From Piscicola geometra (lineage: Eukaryota; Annelida; Clitellata; Hirudinida; Piscicolidae), in assembly GCA_943735955.1 (NCBI GenBank), contig OX030960.1, positions 7,568,861-7,632,860 of the forward strand: DNA of 64,000 bases. The letters are read 5' to 3'. Below are positions 13,372-56,999 of the stretch, piece by piece. Under the pieces are notes generated by a model, which was not told the DNA's origin, did no database searches, and worked only from the letters and a program-made list of their open reading frames with translations. The translations under genes and the position numbers were made by a program. Each line of letters starts with the position of its first letter. Position 1 is the stretch's first letter.

Positions 13372-13492
13372 GGAGTTTTGCAGATAGTTTTTAATGGAAA
13401 TTCTTAAATTATTGCGCCATAAAATCCTCTTTATGTCATATTTAAGATAAAAATTGTACCCTTTAGAAATCGTTAAAATTGTATAATCATTA

Positions 13493-14052
<560 letters not shown>

Positions 14053-14093
14053 AAGAATAATTCTATTAGCACGTACGTAGACAATAATAACCA

Positions 14094-44309
<30,216 letters not shown>

Positions 44310-45420
44310 TATGAAAAGGTTTCGACTAAGTAAATAGTTTCGTAAGGAATTGTGGGATGGATAGATGATGGAGATAGATGAATAACGGTGGAAAAAAAAT
44401 TAACTTGGGTTTTAAGAAATCAAGGAAATGAATAAGAAAAATATAAGTTTTTGAAAAACAAGACGGTTGCTAGGGAAAAGAGAATGCATGACAGAGGTTG
44501 GGGTGATTTCGTTGATGGTAGCAATGTTTTTGCAAAAATATAATTACGAAGATTTTTTTAATGAAAAAAATGCTGATGAGAGAGATGAAAAAAAAGATGA
44601 AGAAGATGAAGATGCTGATGAGAGAGATGCTGGAGAAGATGAAAGGGGCTCATGTTTATGGGTGTTTTGCGGTTGGGCCTCTGTATGATTATCGATATGC
44701 AGTGATAGATGAAGGTGTTGACACTGTGCTGATTTGTATACTGTTCTTGATGTTGTTGTTCTTGATGTTGCTGTTGTTGTTGATGCTTTTGATGCGGATG
44801 CTGTTCCTGTTGTAACTGATGATATTTATTTATTTTATTTCGTTTGGGATTCTTTTAAATTCTTTGAAGTTAAAACTTTTGCTCATTTCTTATTTCTGTT
44901 GCTTTTTCAATTCTAAATGTCAATTTTGCATTTAAACCTAATCATTTTTCATGTTTATCATTTGATTGGAGAAAAATGTTTTTTGATGTCGTTGTTATTG
45001 CTCTGACCATAAAAACTTCTATTCTTTTTTCAAGGAAGCTTTCATTGAATAGAACTTGATATTTATTTGAACAGTTGTGTCAAAGCTTTTTTCTTTGCTC
45101 CAAAAACGTTATTTTTATTTTGAAGAAAAAAAACTTTTCAATTTACATGGTTCCCGTTTTGTCCAAGTCTCACTCGGGTATTCTGAAGGTTGGCGTTATG
45201 AAGGCATGTTGTATTGATTTGCAAGATAAATGACATTCGGTGTTAGGAGATAAACGAAAAAGCCTATATCTTTAATCTTAATTTATTTCTGGAAACTTTA
45301 GCACGTCGATTCAAGAGACCAATATAGCATTGCTTTCTATTATTTGTATGAGACAATCGCTCTACAATTAGTTGAAAAAACTTTCCATTTAAGTTGAATA
45401 CTTATCTTCATCTAAAAATG
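44310..45420. other. Upstream region of the protocadherin start
   Basis: Presumed 5' flank or 5' UTR on the minus strand. No TATA box or initiator can be called. Bases 44560-44640 carry GATGAA-type repeats and 44715-44815 a TTGATGTTG-type repeat. Short open frames on the plus strand are repeat artefacts. Confidence 0.4.
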
Positions 45421-45783
<363 letters not shown>

Positions 45784-46100
45784 AGAGGTATTTTCAATTA
45801 GGAGCAACAACGTGGCATTAGCAACGGCTGCAGAGATTAAATTCAAAGTTTTTGTGCCTTGCTATCTTTCACGAACAGATTTTTATGCGTTCGAAAAGTG
45901 CTCGTTCGCTATAAAGAATCAGCGAGATTACACAAAACAAGTGTCTGCAGCAGGCCGCCCCTGTGTTTAAGTTCGGAAATTCGTGTCATTTCGCGTGTTT
46001 TTTCGTAAATTCTCCGCTAAGTGCATGTTTGTTCCGCAGGAAATTGAGTTTTTAAAAAGGCAAGCGTCCGTAGGGGTGTGTTTACGGTAGTTTATAAAAT
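45784..46100. other. GC-richer block upstream of the gene
   Basis: A CpG-containing patch with words such as GCAACGGCTGCAG, CGTTCGAAAAG and GCAGGCCGCCCC in an otherwise A+T-rich region, some 1.5-1.8 kb upstream of the protocadherin ATG. No open frame or splice signal stands out. A promoter or 5' UTR exon is possible but not shown. Confidence 0.25.
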
Positions 46101-49100
46101 TTTGACTTTTTTAGTTTTTAGCATTTAAATATAATTTTGTAAAATAGTTTTTTTCGCATAAGAGAAAATGAATGGATGATTTTTAGAAGAATAGAGAACA
46201 AATGGATAGTTTTCAAATGGATGAAAGTAAGAGTAAATAGTTTATAAATATTTATAAAACTACCGATATTTAAGTTGTTTGAGTCAATGACAGAACTAAT
46301 AGTTTGGTGCGCAGATGGGCTGTTCAGGTAGAGTCTTCAAAGACATATAAATCGATTCTTATGGCTGCAGCGAGTGGCCTTCCCATTGATATGACACGTT
46401 TATTTCTGTGGAATCGTTCACAAAGTCAAACGCTCCAATTCGCATTCAGAACGCCTCTCGTACTGACAGAAGCTCTGAGATGAGAAGGCTTTTATTTGAA
46501 GAAAACGACTCTAAAACGTCAATGGAGTTTTAAAATTTTCAATTTGTTTTAAATAAGTATTTTATTCTTTTGAAAGCCACTTCAGTGATTCGTTTGTTGG
46601 TCACATTTTAAGCTCACACGCAAAAAAAAGATTTAAATATGGCAGTCGAAAATGTAGCGCTACATACACAAACAGTTATTGGATGCAGCTGACACCTATC
46701 AGTTGAATGAGGAGATTGTTTTGGCATCCACGCTGTTTTAAAACTTAAAAAAAAATAATTTGTAGTGAAAGGGTGGTGGAATGGTTAAAACTTGCTGCTT
46801 GTAGCGATTGGTCGTGGATTTGATTTTCACACAAGCAGTGATGCTTTCGTGCGGGTTCACAAGAGTTTACGAAAACTCCCAGATGTGGATGCTGTTGGTC
46901 GAGTTTAACCCCCTGAGTAACCCCTGTTAATCAGTTAAAACTACTTTTAATTAATATTTTGGTGAAACTACTCAACGTTGAAAAATTGCTATTATTATTA
47001 ATTTTAAAAAATATTTTTTTCAATAAAAAAACAAGTATATAAAATGTTTAACGGATATTGCTTCAATGATTGGCATTTTTCAAAAGTGCTCTTAGCTATT
47101 CAATGGCCTTAAACTGAAAATGTAAATATTTGCCGGAAAAAAAAATTATCAGAAAAACAGTTAATGGTTTCAAATAATTAGAGATCTTCGAGGTAATAAA
47201 AAAATGAAATAAAATTATCAACTCTGAAGTATCTTAACATATTGCATTCGTCGAAAACAATATTCATGAAAACCTTTCCAGGATAGTCATCAACTAGTCT
47301 GGCAAATAATATTTTAATTACAAAAATAATATTCTTAAAGAAAGTTAGAAAATGATAACTATGAAGCATCACTGCACCATGGGCAACACACCCTAATGGC
47401 CGAAGTCTCTTGGAGAGAAGATGGGTGCTGCCAGTGAAAAAGATTCGTGGAAAAATGTATTTAAAATTTTAATTTCTTCGTTACGATCTTGCCGATTATG
47501 CGGAATGTTACGTTGCTGTAACAAGTTGCATGAAGTTATAAACCTTCAGTTCACAGTCTAAGCGACGAAAACATTATTGAGGCGACGTGGAGGGTAGATG
47601 GGCCATCAAAGAGTTCCTCCAGTCCGTTGTAGATGCTATGCGTGTTTGTTCCAGCTTGTTTACTTTGAAAAGAAAGCAGATCTGATTTATAGAGGCGTAC
47701 CATGAAATATAGCTTTGAACGACCAAGCAAATTCAATGGACAACTTATACTGTCATTTGTCATGGCCTAGCACATAAATCTCACTGCAAGAGACCTCAAA
47801 GTCTTTTGATGCCAATCTTGACAAAGTGTGATTTGTCTTGTCAATCCGACGTATTTGTCATGAAAATATGACCGAGCTCTAAAAACTTGAGCTTCATTGT
47901 CACACTCATGTTTCATCCTAAATATCGGATACTTAACCAGTATAACTTAAACATTATAAATTATGATTTAATAAAAAATTATTTTCTACAAAAAAAACTT
48001 AGAATTAAAAATTTTCCATAGAAGGTATTTTTCCAAAACTCACACAGAGTGAACTTTCACTGGGAAGTAAGGAATCACAAGTTAATTTCTTTTAAAGATG
48101 GGATTCGAAGCCAAATGATTGAGTTTGAAGCTTTTAGAGTTCGAATTCATTTCGAGTTTTTAAAAGTTTGTGTTCGATTGTAGTGTAATCTTTTTCCATC
48201 TATTTAGTTTTAAGGCAAAAAAAACAGAAAAGGTTGAATATATTATTTACAAAATCACACTTGTTATTTTCTATTTGATTATCAAATTAAGTTAAGAATG
48301 TTTGAGTTGGGTTTGGGTTCAAAAATGTTTTACCAAAGTTTTGTTCGAAATGTTTATTTCACTTTCTAGCTCGAAAAGTTCGGTTGGAGTCCCATTGTTA
48401 TTTTTTTTTTCAGAAAAAGATTATGTTTTTTCTTTTTTCCCCTTAATCGTTGACCGATTTGATTTTTTACATCAAATTCAAAATAAGTACAAATTTATTT
48501 TTTAATAAGAGAAGACAGTGCAGGCAAAAGAAAAGTGGAAATATATTTATTATTATTAAAACTGATCAAAAGTTTATTTCAATAGAATAAATACTTTCAA
48601 TAATATTATCAATTTGATGCTTCCCGAGGTAAACTTTTACAACTAATAAAATATATTTACGCTCAATTGCTCAGCATAAAGGTATATAGCCGATCTAATA
48701 AAAGATTCTTGTTAGCCACTCCGGTTATTACTCGATTCATTCATTTATATTAATGATCTTCTTTAAAATTGAATTTATTAGTTTTATTTTATTAGAATTT
48801 AATCTTTTTTTAATATTGAAACCACCCTTGAGAGCTTTCGTTAATTTGTGTTAGCCTTTCATTCATTTATTGATTCAGTGCTTCTGTGATTAAATTGTTA
48901 ATGCATTCATTCATTACTTACTAAAAGCTCATCCTTGGAGTAATTAATGCTGCAATCTTCGGTACTTTCTTTAAAACAAAATTTTTGCTGCTGTAATACA
49001 TTCTTCTGCTTAGTTTCTGTTAAATACAGACCATTTAATTTTAAGCCACTATTCAATCAATCCTTTTCCAATTTAACTTTTTTATCCATTGAAATATCTT

Positions 49101-49205
49101 CTAGTTTTCCATTAATACACCATGAATCCACTCAGCCATCCATCTGCTCGTTTACTCAGCAATTTATCCATTCCTTTTTTTCTTTATTCAACAATTTCTT
49201 TTTTT
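46101..49205. other. Intergenic DNA
   Basis: No gene is supported. It contains one good SINE head (46772-46935) and other GC-richer patches at 46290-46500 and 47380-47880. The sequence TGGGATTCGAAGCC near 48100 is B-box-like and may be another SINE fragment. Confidence 0.4.
46772..46935 (+). mobile_element. tRNA-derived SINE
   Basis: GGGTGGTGGAATGGTTAAAA (A-box region) is followed 27 bases later by GGTCGTGGATTTGATTTTC (B-box region; consensus GTGGGTTCGATTCC), then by an unrelated body with GTGCGGGTTCACAAGAG and CCCCCTGAGTAACCCC. The same head occurs on the minus strand at 59690-59757. A cloverleaf with matched acceptor stem is not visible, so this is a retroposon and not a functional tRNA. 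Confidence 0.55.
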
Positions 49206-50100
49206 TCTAGTCATTCATGGTTATATATCGGTCCATCCATATAACCATCCATCCAGCCACCCTATATCCATCCATCCATCCATCCATCCACCCTTTCATC
49301 CATCCATCCACCCTTCCATCCATCTATCCATTTACCAATCCATCCATCCGTCCATCATCTGCTATTTTTCCCGCACGACACACGCACATATGTTCATTTC
49401 GTGCCATTTTCACTTCCGTCTCGCGGTCATTCATCTAGGCAACACCATCCATCAAAACAATATCAACCTCTACTTATCCGATTCTTCTATTCTTTTTTCG
49501 TTTATCTTTTTTTTCATCCCATTCGCCCATGAATTCTTCTCTATCCATCCATCTACTTATTGTTTTTCTCCATCCATCTGTTTATCATTTGTCTATCAGT
49601 ATTTTTAGCGTCCATCCATCCATCTGTTTTCTTCCATCTATCCATCTGTTTATCATTTGTCTATCAGTATTTTTAGCGTCCATCCATCCATCTGTTTTAT
49701 TCCATCTATCCATCTATCTAGTTTTTACTGTACATTTATCTTTTTAGTTCTGACTTCTTTAATGAATCCACTCTTCAACTGTCTGCTTGCCATTACACTT
49801 TAGTTTCTCTCAATTGAATCATCCATTCATTCATCCATTCATTCATCCATCCATTCATCCATTCATTCATCCATTCATTCATCCATCATTCATCCATTCA
49901 TTCATCCATTCATTCATCCATTCATTCATCCATTCATTCATCCATTCATTCATCCATTCATTCATCCATTCATTCATCCATTCATTCATCCATTCATTCA
50001 TCCATTCATTCATTCATTAATTCATCCATCCATTCATTCATCCATCCATTCATTCATTAATTCATCCATTCATTCATTCATTTTTCTACAAATTTTCAAC
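49206..50100. repeat. (ATCC)n/(ATTC)n repeat field
   Basis: ATCC runs at 49225-49350, a 68-bp tandem duplication at 49580-49715 (unit beginning GTTTATCATTTGTCTATCAG, copies at 49580 and 49648), and a long CATTCATTCATC array at 49820-50085. His/Pro/Ser-rich open frames are artefacts. Confidence 0.92.
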
Positions 50101-50555
50101 TCTTCATTCAATCTAACCACTCAACTATCTGCCACTTCCTCCATCCATCATAGCCTCCACATGACATTCAAACCATCCGTCAAGCATTCAGTACTTCTCG
50201 TTATTAATGACTGCTCTGCCGATTTCATCCAACCACCATTGTTCCAAGCAAGTTAATTCTATTGTTGAACATTTTATATTTCCTCCTACAAAATGAATTT
50301 TTGAATAACTTACATTTGTTTTTACATTCTGTGAGGATCATGAAGTATATCAAACTGATCACAAAATCTCATCTTTTTTATTTTTTCTTTCCATTTTCAT
50401 TCATCCATCATCCATATTCTTTTTTCCATCAATTATTCATGAGCTCCATCTGTTAATAATTCACATTAATTCTTCATTTAAGTTGCCAATTTGCCACTTA
50501 ATCATTTAGTCTTTTTAGCCATCACTACGCATGCCACGCACATAAAAATACCATA

Positions 50556-50598
50556 CACACACATTTACACACACACACATTTACACACACACACACGC

Positions 50599-50696
<98 letters not shown>

Positions 50697-50715
50697 ACAT
50701 ACCAACACACACACG

Positions 50716-50747
<32 letters not shown>

Positions 50748-50793
50748 AACACACACACACAAACACACACACACATCAACAAACACACACAGT
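50556..50793. repeat. (CA)n microsatellite, about 240 bp
   Basis: CA dinucleotides on the plus strand with scattered TTTA, CG and AACA interruptions. Orientation is opposite to the TG arrays at 8862 and 33221. Confidence 0.96.
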
Positions 50794-53325
50794 TTCCATT
50801 GCGAACATATTTACAACATTTTTTCCCATTTTAATCAACGCAGTATCAGACTATGCATTTATGACTCTTCGTGCTGGTAATCTGTTCTGGATTAATGGAG
50901 CAGACGCATATAAGCGATGTTTGGGGATTTTCTACGTTTGAAATTTATGACTCCAAGACACAAGCTTACTCGTCGCAGTAAAATTTTTTATCGATTTTCG
51001 CCTTAGTTTTTGGATAAATATTGTACTTTTAGGGAGAGGACATTGTTTTTAAGAGTTTTTTTTGCAAGAAGGCTTTGTAGGTGTGAACTTAATGTGCCTT
51101 TGGATAAGCCGCTTCTATTGAATATTTGATTACTTTGGGAGCTTCTAGTGATTTTGAGCCTAAGGAATATAAAAAAAAGTCTTTCAATTTTAAAGTTCTA
51201 CATGTTTTGTTTTTATTTTTACATTAGACCGAAAAAAGTTAATAATAATGAAAAAAAAGAAACTGTTTGAAGTTATTTTTAATCATAAATGTATTATTAA
51301 TACAAATAATTTAACAGCTAGATGCAGCCGGTCTCTGGTGACAATCTAATGGGGAAATCCTATTAGTATACAATAAATAGAAGATATATAAGTATTTTTT
51401 TAAATCCCACTTTTTTCGTTTTTTTGTTATTAATTGCTCTAATTATTCTAAGTTTTTATTTTCTTATTTAATTTTTCAAAACTTGATAACGTTTTGAAGC
51501 CCATATGGATTAAAGAAACCGCAATTTTTTTAAAACCAAGAGTTATTTCTAAGTTTCTTTTGTGAACAAAATGGTCGTGGTATGGAAAAAGAGATGGTGA
51601 TTAAGTGGTTTCAGACAAATTCAAATGAAAGTGCTAAACAAATTATTAAATTAAACTTTTTTCTTTTATCAAATCTAAACATTTAATGAAAAACTATATT
51701 TATATTATTAAATTTCCAGGGGAAACTTTAAACTAGATTTATATTATTTTTGTAGATTTTTCGTAAATATAAAGTCATAAACTTACCTCTCAAGTTTGAA
51801 AACAACAAAGTCCGCCATACATTTCCAAATGGAAAAAATTGTTTATCGATAGACGAATGTGATGGTGGTATGTGAGAATCTCACATTGTGAGACCCGTGT
51901 TTAAAGCTTTATGTTCAACCTCGCAATTCATATTGCTTGGATGAACTTTATGATTTAAAAGGTGCAATTGCTTTCCTACGATGGTCTTTATTACCTTTAA
52001 ACATTAATTCAAACAAATAATAAAACTTAAGAATCACATGTTAAAGAATAAAATTATTTTAATTTTGTACTTTAATTGCTCTTAAGGTTTCTTCTAACGA
52101 CCAATTCAGTTTAACATTATCTGAACTTTCGTTGACTTTTGAATCAAGACAATCCTGCAGGTAAAACTTGAAAACTATTTTTAATTATTCTTTCCTGGAT
52201 CTTGCAAAGCCAGTCTCTTTCGGCTAAAACACTTCTTTTATATACTCTAAGATCTTTCATAAAGTATTTATACCACGTGTGTGAATGTATCTCAAACTTT
52301 TTTACCAATCGTTTCACAGTGTGCCAAAATGGCATTTGTTTTCACGAGATATTCTCATTTTTTTCATGTGTTTCAATGTGTTTTTTGTGTGTTTTTATAT
52401 ACGACTGACTGTATGTGTTTTGTGTATGCGTGATTAATGCTGTGCGTGCGTCCGACTCAGGCGCTTTCGGAAGCAGTCGTGTTGCATAAATCAGAACGGC
52501 AAAGCAAGGATCGATATACCAAAAAGAAGGCGCTATATTTCATCTGCGACGTCATAAAAGCAAATTAATATTTAATTCATCGAAGCGATAATTAATTACT
52601 CAAAAAATGTCACTTCTCGTGCACAATTAACACATTCTCTGCGTGTGTGATAAGAGCTTTGCCATTGTCTTTCTCCATGCGAACTCAAATATTTGAGAAC
52701 AATTATCCGCATCATAATCGAATAAATTTATATACATTATTAAATACATTATTATTGTGGATTCGATAATAAATACGTCAGAGTTCCTTGAATTTGAGAG
52801 TATTCAAGGGGACTTTATCTGCGTTTAGGCATCTTGATTAGTGCACGTCCCCCGAGTCGCTTCAACTTCGCGCCAATTTCATTCAAACTTTTAAATTTAA
52901 AAGAGATTCTAATGATAGTTTACTTTTATGATCTTTTTTATATTTTCATTTTGAATTATTAATTTTCATAAGAATCCGGGTTTTTAAATAAAAAAACACT
53001 TAATAAAATGTTTCTTAAGGCGCTATTTTCTGACTTCCCCGTAAAGAAGTTGCGACTTGCGGTTTTGATTTTGGCCGCATCGACTTTTGACGGTCGATAC
53101 AATTTAGAAGTCCATTCCTCATCCTCCATTCCTCATCCTCCATTCCTCATCCTCCACACCTCATCTTCCATCCCTTCATTCCTTTATCTCCTTTATCCTT
53201 ATTTTTATCAAAATATTTTTTGACTTTTTAAAAGTTCTTTATCTCCCGCTTTGAAATGCACTTTGATTTATTTCTTCATTCATTTAGTTATCAGTCCATC
53301 CAGCCATCCATCATTCTAGTCAACC
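50794..53325. other. Intergenic DNA
   Basis: No gene seen. GC-richer patches at about 52430-52560 and 52790-52880 lack open frames of note. CTCATCCTCCATTC repeats lie at 53115-53165. The remainder is A+T-rich. Confidence 0.4.
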
Positions 53326-53560
53326 ACTTATTCATCCATCCATCTAAGCATCCACTTATCCATCTAAGCATCGACTTATCCATCCATCCATCAACCCACC
53401 CATCCAATCACCAATCCATTCATCCATCCATCCATTCAATCACCAATCTATCCATACATCCATCAATCCATTCATCCATCCATCCATCCATCCATCCATC
53501 CATCCATCCATCCATCCATCCATCAATCAATCCATCCATCAAACCATCCATCTATCGATT
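53326..53560. repeat. (ATCC)n tetranucleotide repeat
   Basis: CATCCATC runs with AATC and AAGC interruptions, purest at 53470-53525. Ile/His/Pro-rich open frames are artefacts. Confidence 0.94.
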
Positions 53561-53763
53561 GATAAATTGGACGGATTCCTTCACACACTCATTGATCACG
53601 CTTTGAGAGACGCAATAATTTAGGCGCATTGATTCAATGATTGATTTATTCTCATCTCAAACCTTCCTTCCCTAATTTTCTATTATCCCATTATAATTTT
53701 TTTTAATTCTAATTTTTAATTATCTTTCTCTTTTTCTGTTCCACCCTTTTCGTAGAATCTCAC

Positions 53764-53857
53764 ATGCCTTCTGTCCCGCTTGGATCTTCGGTGGGACACA
53801 GCAAACACTTTGTATTGCACTTCAGTAACTTCGTGGCTGTCTCTTAAACACCGGAAT
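53764..53857 (-). CDS. Isolated candidate exon, product not recognised
   Basis: A GC-richer island with a very good minus-strand acceptor (TTTTTTCTTTTCAG|A) and a usable donor (GGCAT|GTGAGA). The phase-2 start gives a 31-codon frame FRCLRDSHEVTEVQYKVF followed by AVSHRRSKRDRRH, ending in phase 0. The frame is open throughout and has balanced, non-repetitive amino-acid use. A 37-bp tandem array abuts the acceptor side, as at several protocadherin exons. The basic end (RRSKRDRR) could be a convertase site or nuclear signal. It has no cadherin features and lies 9.5 kb upstream of the protocadherin ATG. The plus strand also has a strong acceptor-like TTTTCGTAG at 53746-53754 and an open frame, so the strand is not certain. 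Neighbouring exons were not found. Confidence 0.35.
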
Positions 53858-53876
53858 CTGAAAAGAAAAAATCATA

Positions 53877-54090
53877 TTTTATTTTTTATTCAATTGTATA
53901 TTTAATTAATTTATTTTATTTTCATTCAATTGTATATTTCATTTATTTATTTTATTTTTTACTCAATTGTATATTTCATTTATTTATTTTATTTTTTATT
54001 CAATTGTATATTTCATTTATTTATTTTATTTTTTATTCAATTGTCTATTTCATTTATTTATTTTATTTTTTATTCAATTGTATATTTTCC
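53877..54090. repeat. 37-bp minisatellite, six copies
   Basis: CAATTGTATATTTCATTTAT followed by TTATTTTATTTTTTATT. Copies start at 53891, 53927, 53964, 54001, 54038 and 54075, with spacing 36 then 37 bases throughout. Confidence 0.93.
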
Positions 54091-56880
54091 AATTTATAAT
54101 TAATTCATTTATCAATCCATTAGAACACCTATCCATCAATACACCTCTCCACGCATGCACACACCACTCCACGCATCCATCCATTCACCACTCCATGCAT
54201 GCACACACCCGCCTATCCATCAAGCACTCGCAATGTGTTTAAAATCTGCTTTAATATTGAGAAACTGCAATAATCTAGCCCGAAATTAAAGCCATAACTT
54301 TTAAATATTTCAAAAGTCGCCTCCTATGAAGGACTATGATGAAGAAAAATAAATAATAAAACAGATAAAATTATATTTTTATTCTTTCCATTATTTTATT
54401 ATATTTTTATGTTATTTGTTATAATATTTAAAAATATAACTCAAGAATTTTACTTTCGATTTTTTTAATTAATACTGTTATAACCTTGGTAGGAGTTGAA
54501 TTAAAACAATTATATCGATAAATAATTCAGAATAAACGATGAGGGAATAAATGACTGAGTGCCTCGGAGATAAATGAAGGAAAGATATTAAGATAGATGA
54601 ATCAACATTTTCAAAGGTCAAAGAAATTGATTTTCAAAATGCAATTTCAATTCTTTGGTGTGATGAGTTGCGTGGTGGTTTGTGTAGTTGGTTGTGTAGT
54701 GGTTTTGGAGTGGGTTGCGTGGTGGTTTAGTGGATTTGTTCTTTTGATGTAGCCACTATTCTAAGGGTAAATACAACACAACACATTGTACAACCTCGAT
54801 TTCACACGCATTTACATTTCACAAAGTACAAGGCATTCTTTATTGGCTTATTTTGGATGCTTTCTGCGGCATACAACTCAGAGTCAAAGTGCACGGGAGG
54901 TTAGATGGCGTGGAGTGTAGAGATTGCAAGTGCGAGTTGATGGATGACTTTTATTGGAGAGAACGTCTCTGTGAGGCCTGTCTTCCTTTTGCGTTTTCTC
55001 GAGTTTTCAACTGAAGGATTTAAGGCGGAGGAAATATTTACTGGTGTTTTGGGAAAGTATTTTGAAATCATTTATGGGGTGAATGTTTCATGGGAGAGTT
55101 TCTTCTACGGTCAAAATGTTTTTTTTTCAATGTAAAACGTTTATTTTCTCCAATTTAAGTGTTTTTTATTTTTTATTTCAAGGAAAGTTCTAAATTTGTT
55201 TTTAAAATGCTTTCTGGGAAAGCTAGGAGTTTCAGATTGATATCTCGTTTTAACTGATTTTAACTTTCAAAAGTATCTTCAGACGCTATTTAAATGGTCT
55301 CTTAGGATTCATGTGAAAAACATAAAATAAGTTTTTTCAACAATTTTTTTTACAATTCAGACAATAAATTGTTTTAATCTTTTGAAAAGTAATTATTTTT
55401 CGATACGCATAAAGTTAAAGTGTTTTCATAACCGAAAAACATTTAAAGCTTCAGTTTAATACATAAAAGCACCAAGGACTCAGGCCATAAAGCATTGCCA
55501 GAACTTCTAGACAAAACTGAAAATAAATGTGAATTATTTAGTTCTTGGTTAGAGCCGGAACCAATCATCTTGTTAAGGAAAGGTCAAATGTCGTGTTTTT
55601 ATGAGAGAAAAAGTTTTATTGGCTGAAGGGTCAAGAAAAGGTCACAATATAGGTCAATGACCTCGAGATTATTATATGGAAAGAATTGAATACATCCACA
55701 CGGTTATTCAGAAGCGTTCTGGATGAATGTGAATCCTTGAGAGAAATTGGGCATCTGCAAGATGTTTGAAGATTTAAAAAGTATTATTCACTCTCTCATT
55801 GACTCTGTGAGATTTAACTAGCAAGGTGGGACTGAATTTGATATACATTTTTTTACCGAAAGGTTTTCTAACATACAATGAAATCTCATGTTTAACTTAA
55901 CCCCTTGAAATACAAAATTTGAAACGCTGTGTTAAAATTTAACATTTTTGCTATATTTTTTTCACATTTTAAAATATTATAAATCTTACACCAGATGGCC
56001 TCTTTTTATATACAAAAACTTTGAAACTCGTTTTGAAGGCATTGCGGAAACTTATTTTCTAACTGTCAATAATTTTGAAATTATTCAAGTTTCATGAAAT
56101 ATGAACACAAGTTTTAGAGTTGGACCTTTCAGATTATTTAAATTTCGTAAAAAAATAATGTGAGTGGAACATCAAATTCAGACACCCCTTCTAGCGAAGT
56201 CTGGATTATTTTAAAGAAAATAATGGAGTCATATGATTGTTTCAGTACAAATATTCCCAATGAAAAATCAATGAAAATTAAAACTTTTTTTAAAGAAAAA
56301 CACATATTGAAACATTTTAAAAAGCCGTACACTTGATCACATATTAGGTGTTTAATCATTAAACTTAAATGTAAGTTTGCTTATTCCAAATACTTCTGAA
56401 TCCTCTCCAAGTCGGGACCGTCAAAACCAAGACAACCTTCTCGGATACATCATCTGTTAAGGTCTTTCATGCCAATCTTTTTGAGTCCAAAATACGAACC
56501 AATACCAAACGTCAAGCGAGATCTTATAAAGAACTCTAAGGCCATTTATTTCCAGCTATTTAACCAACCACATGAATCCATCTCACCACATTCATCGACC
56601 CACTGAACCACCCATTTCCGTTCACGTCATCACCATCAGGCTTCCATCACATCACTGCTTTTTGGTCCAATCAATAACCATCATCAAATCCCTCTGCAAT
56701 AGGATAATAATAATAATTTAACGAATCACTAAATTAAATTAAGTTTTTTTGAAAAACAATCTTATCCATTAATCAATTAATCTTATCCACAATCTTTATT
56801 TTTTTAGTGACTTGATATTTGCCAAAATATATACTTTTTAAGTGTTTTATTTTTATTTCCTCCGTCCAGGTTGATCTCAA
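54091..56880. other. Intergenic DNA
   Basis: No gene seen. CACTCCACGCATCC-type words occur at 54130-54215 and GTGGTTTGTGTAG words at 54655-54735. Bases 56390-56700 are slightly GC-richer and include ATGCCAATCTTT-type words also seen near 47806, perhaps parts of a dispersed repeat. Confidence 0.4.
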
Positions 56881-56881
56881 A

Positions 56882-56945
56882 CCAGGCATCGGAATGCCTG
56901 GACATTCACGTGATGTCCTATTGCATATGCATATCGATACGATAA
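56882..56945. promoter_or_regulatory. Cluster of perfect palindromes
   Basis: CCAGGCAT-cgga-ATGCCTGG (56882-56901) is a perfect 8-bp stem with a 4-base loop. It is followed at once by GGACA-t-TCACGTGA-TGTCC, a near-palindrome around a CACGTG E-box, and then by TGCATATGCA, a perfect palindrome with octamer-like words. Such density in A+T-rich DNA suggests a cluster of dimer-binding sites; no factor is assigned. Confidence 0.35.
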
Positions 56946-56999
56946 TAAGATTATTAATATGTTAATGATATAATTAACAGTATAATATATTATACAAAT

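Noticed and set aside
46772..46850. A functional tRNA gene
   Set aside because: A-box and B-box are present but acceptor and anticodon stems do not pair and the 3' part continues into an unrelated body, as in a SINE.
49200..54200. Regular spacing of repeats that might suggest a CRISPR array
   Set aside because: Animal genome; units are contiguous (ATCC), (ATTC) and 37-bp tandem repeats without spacers.
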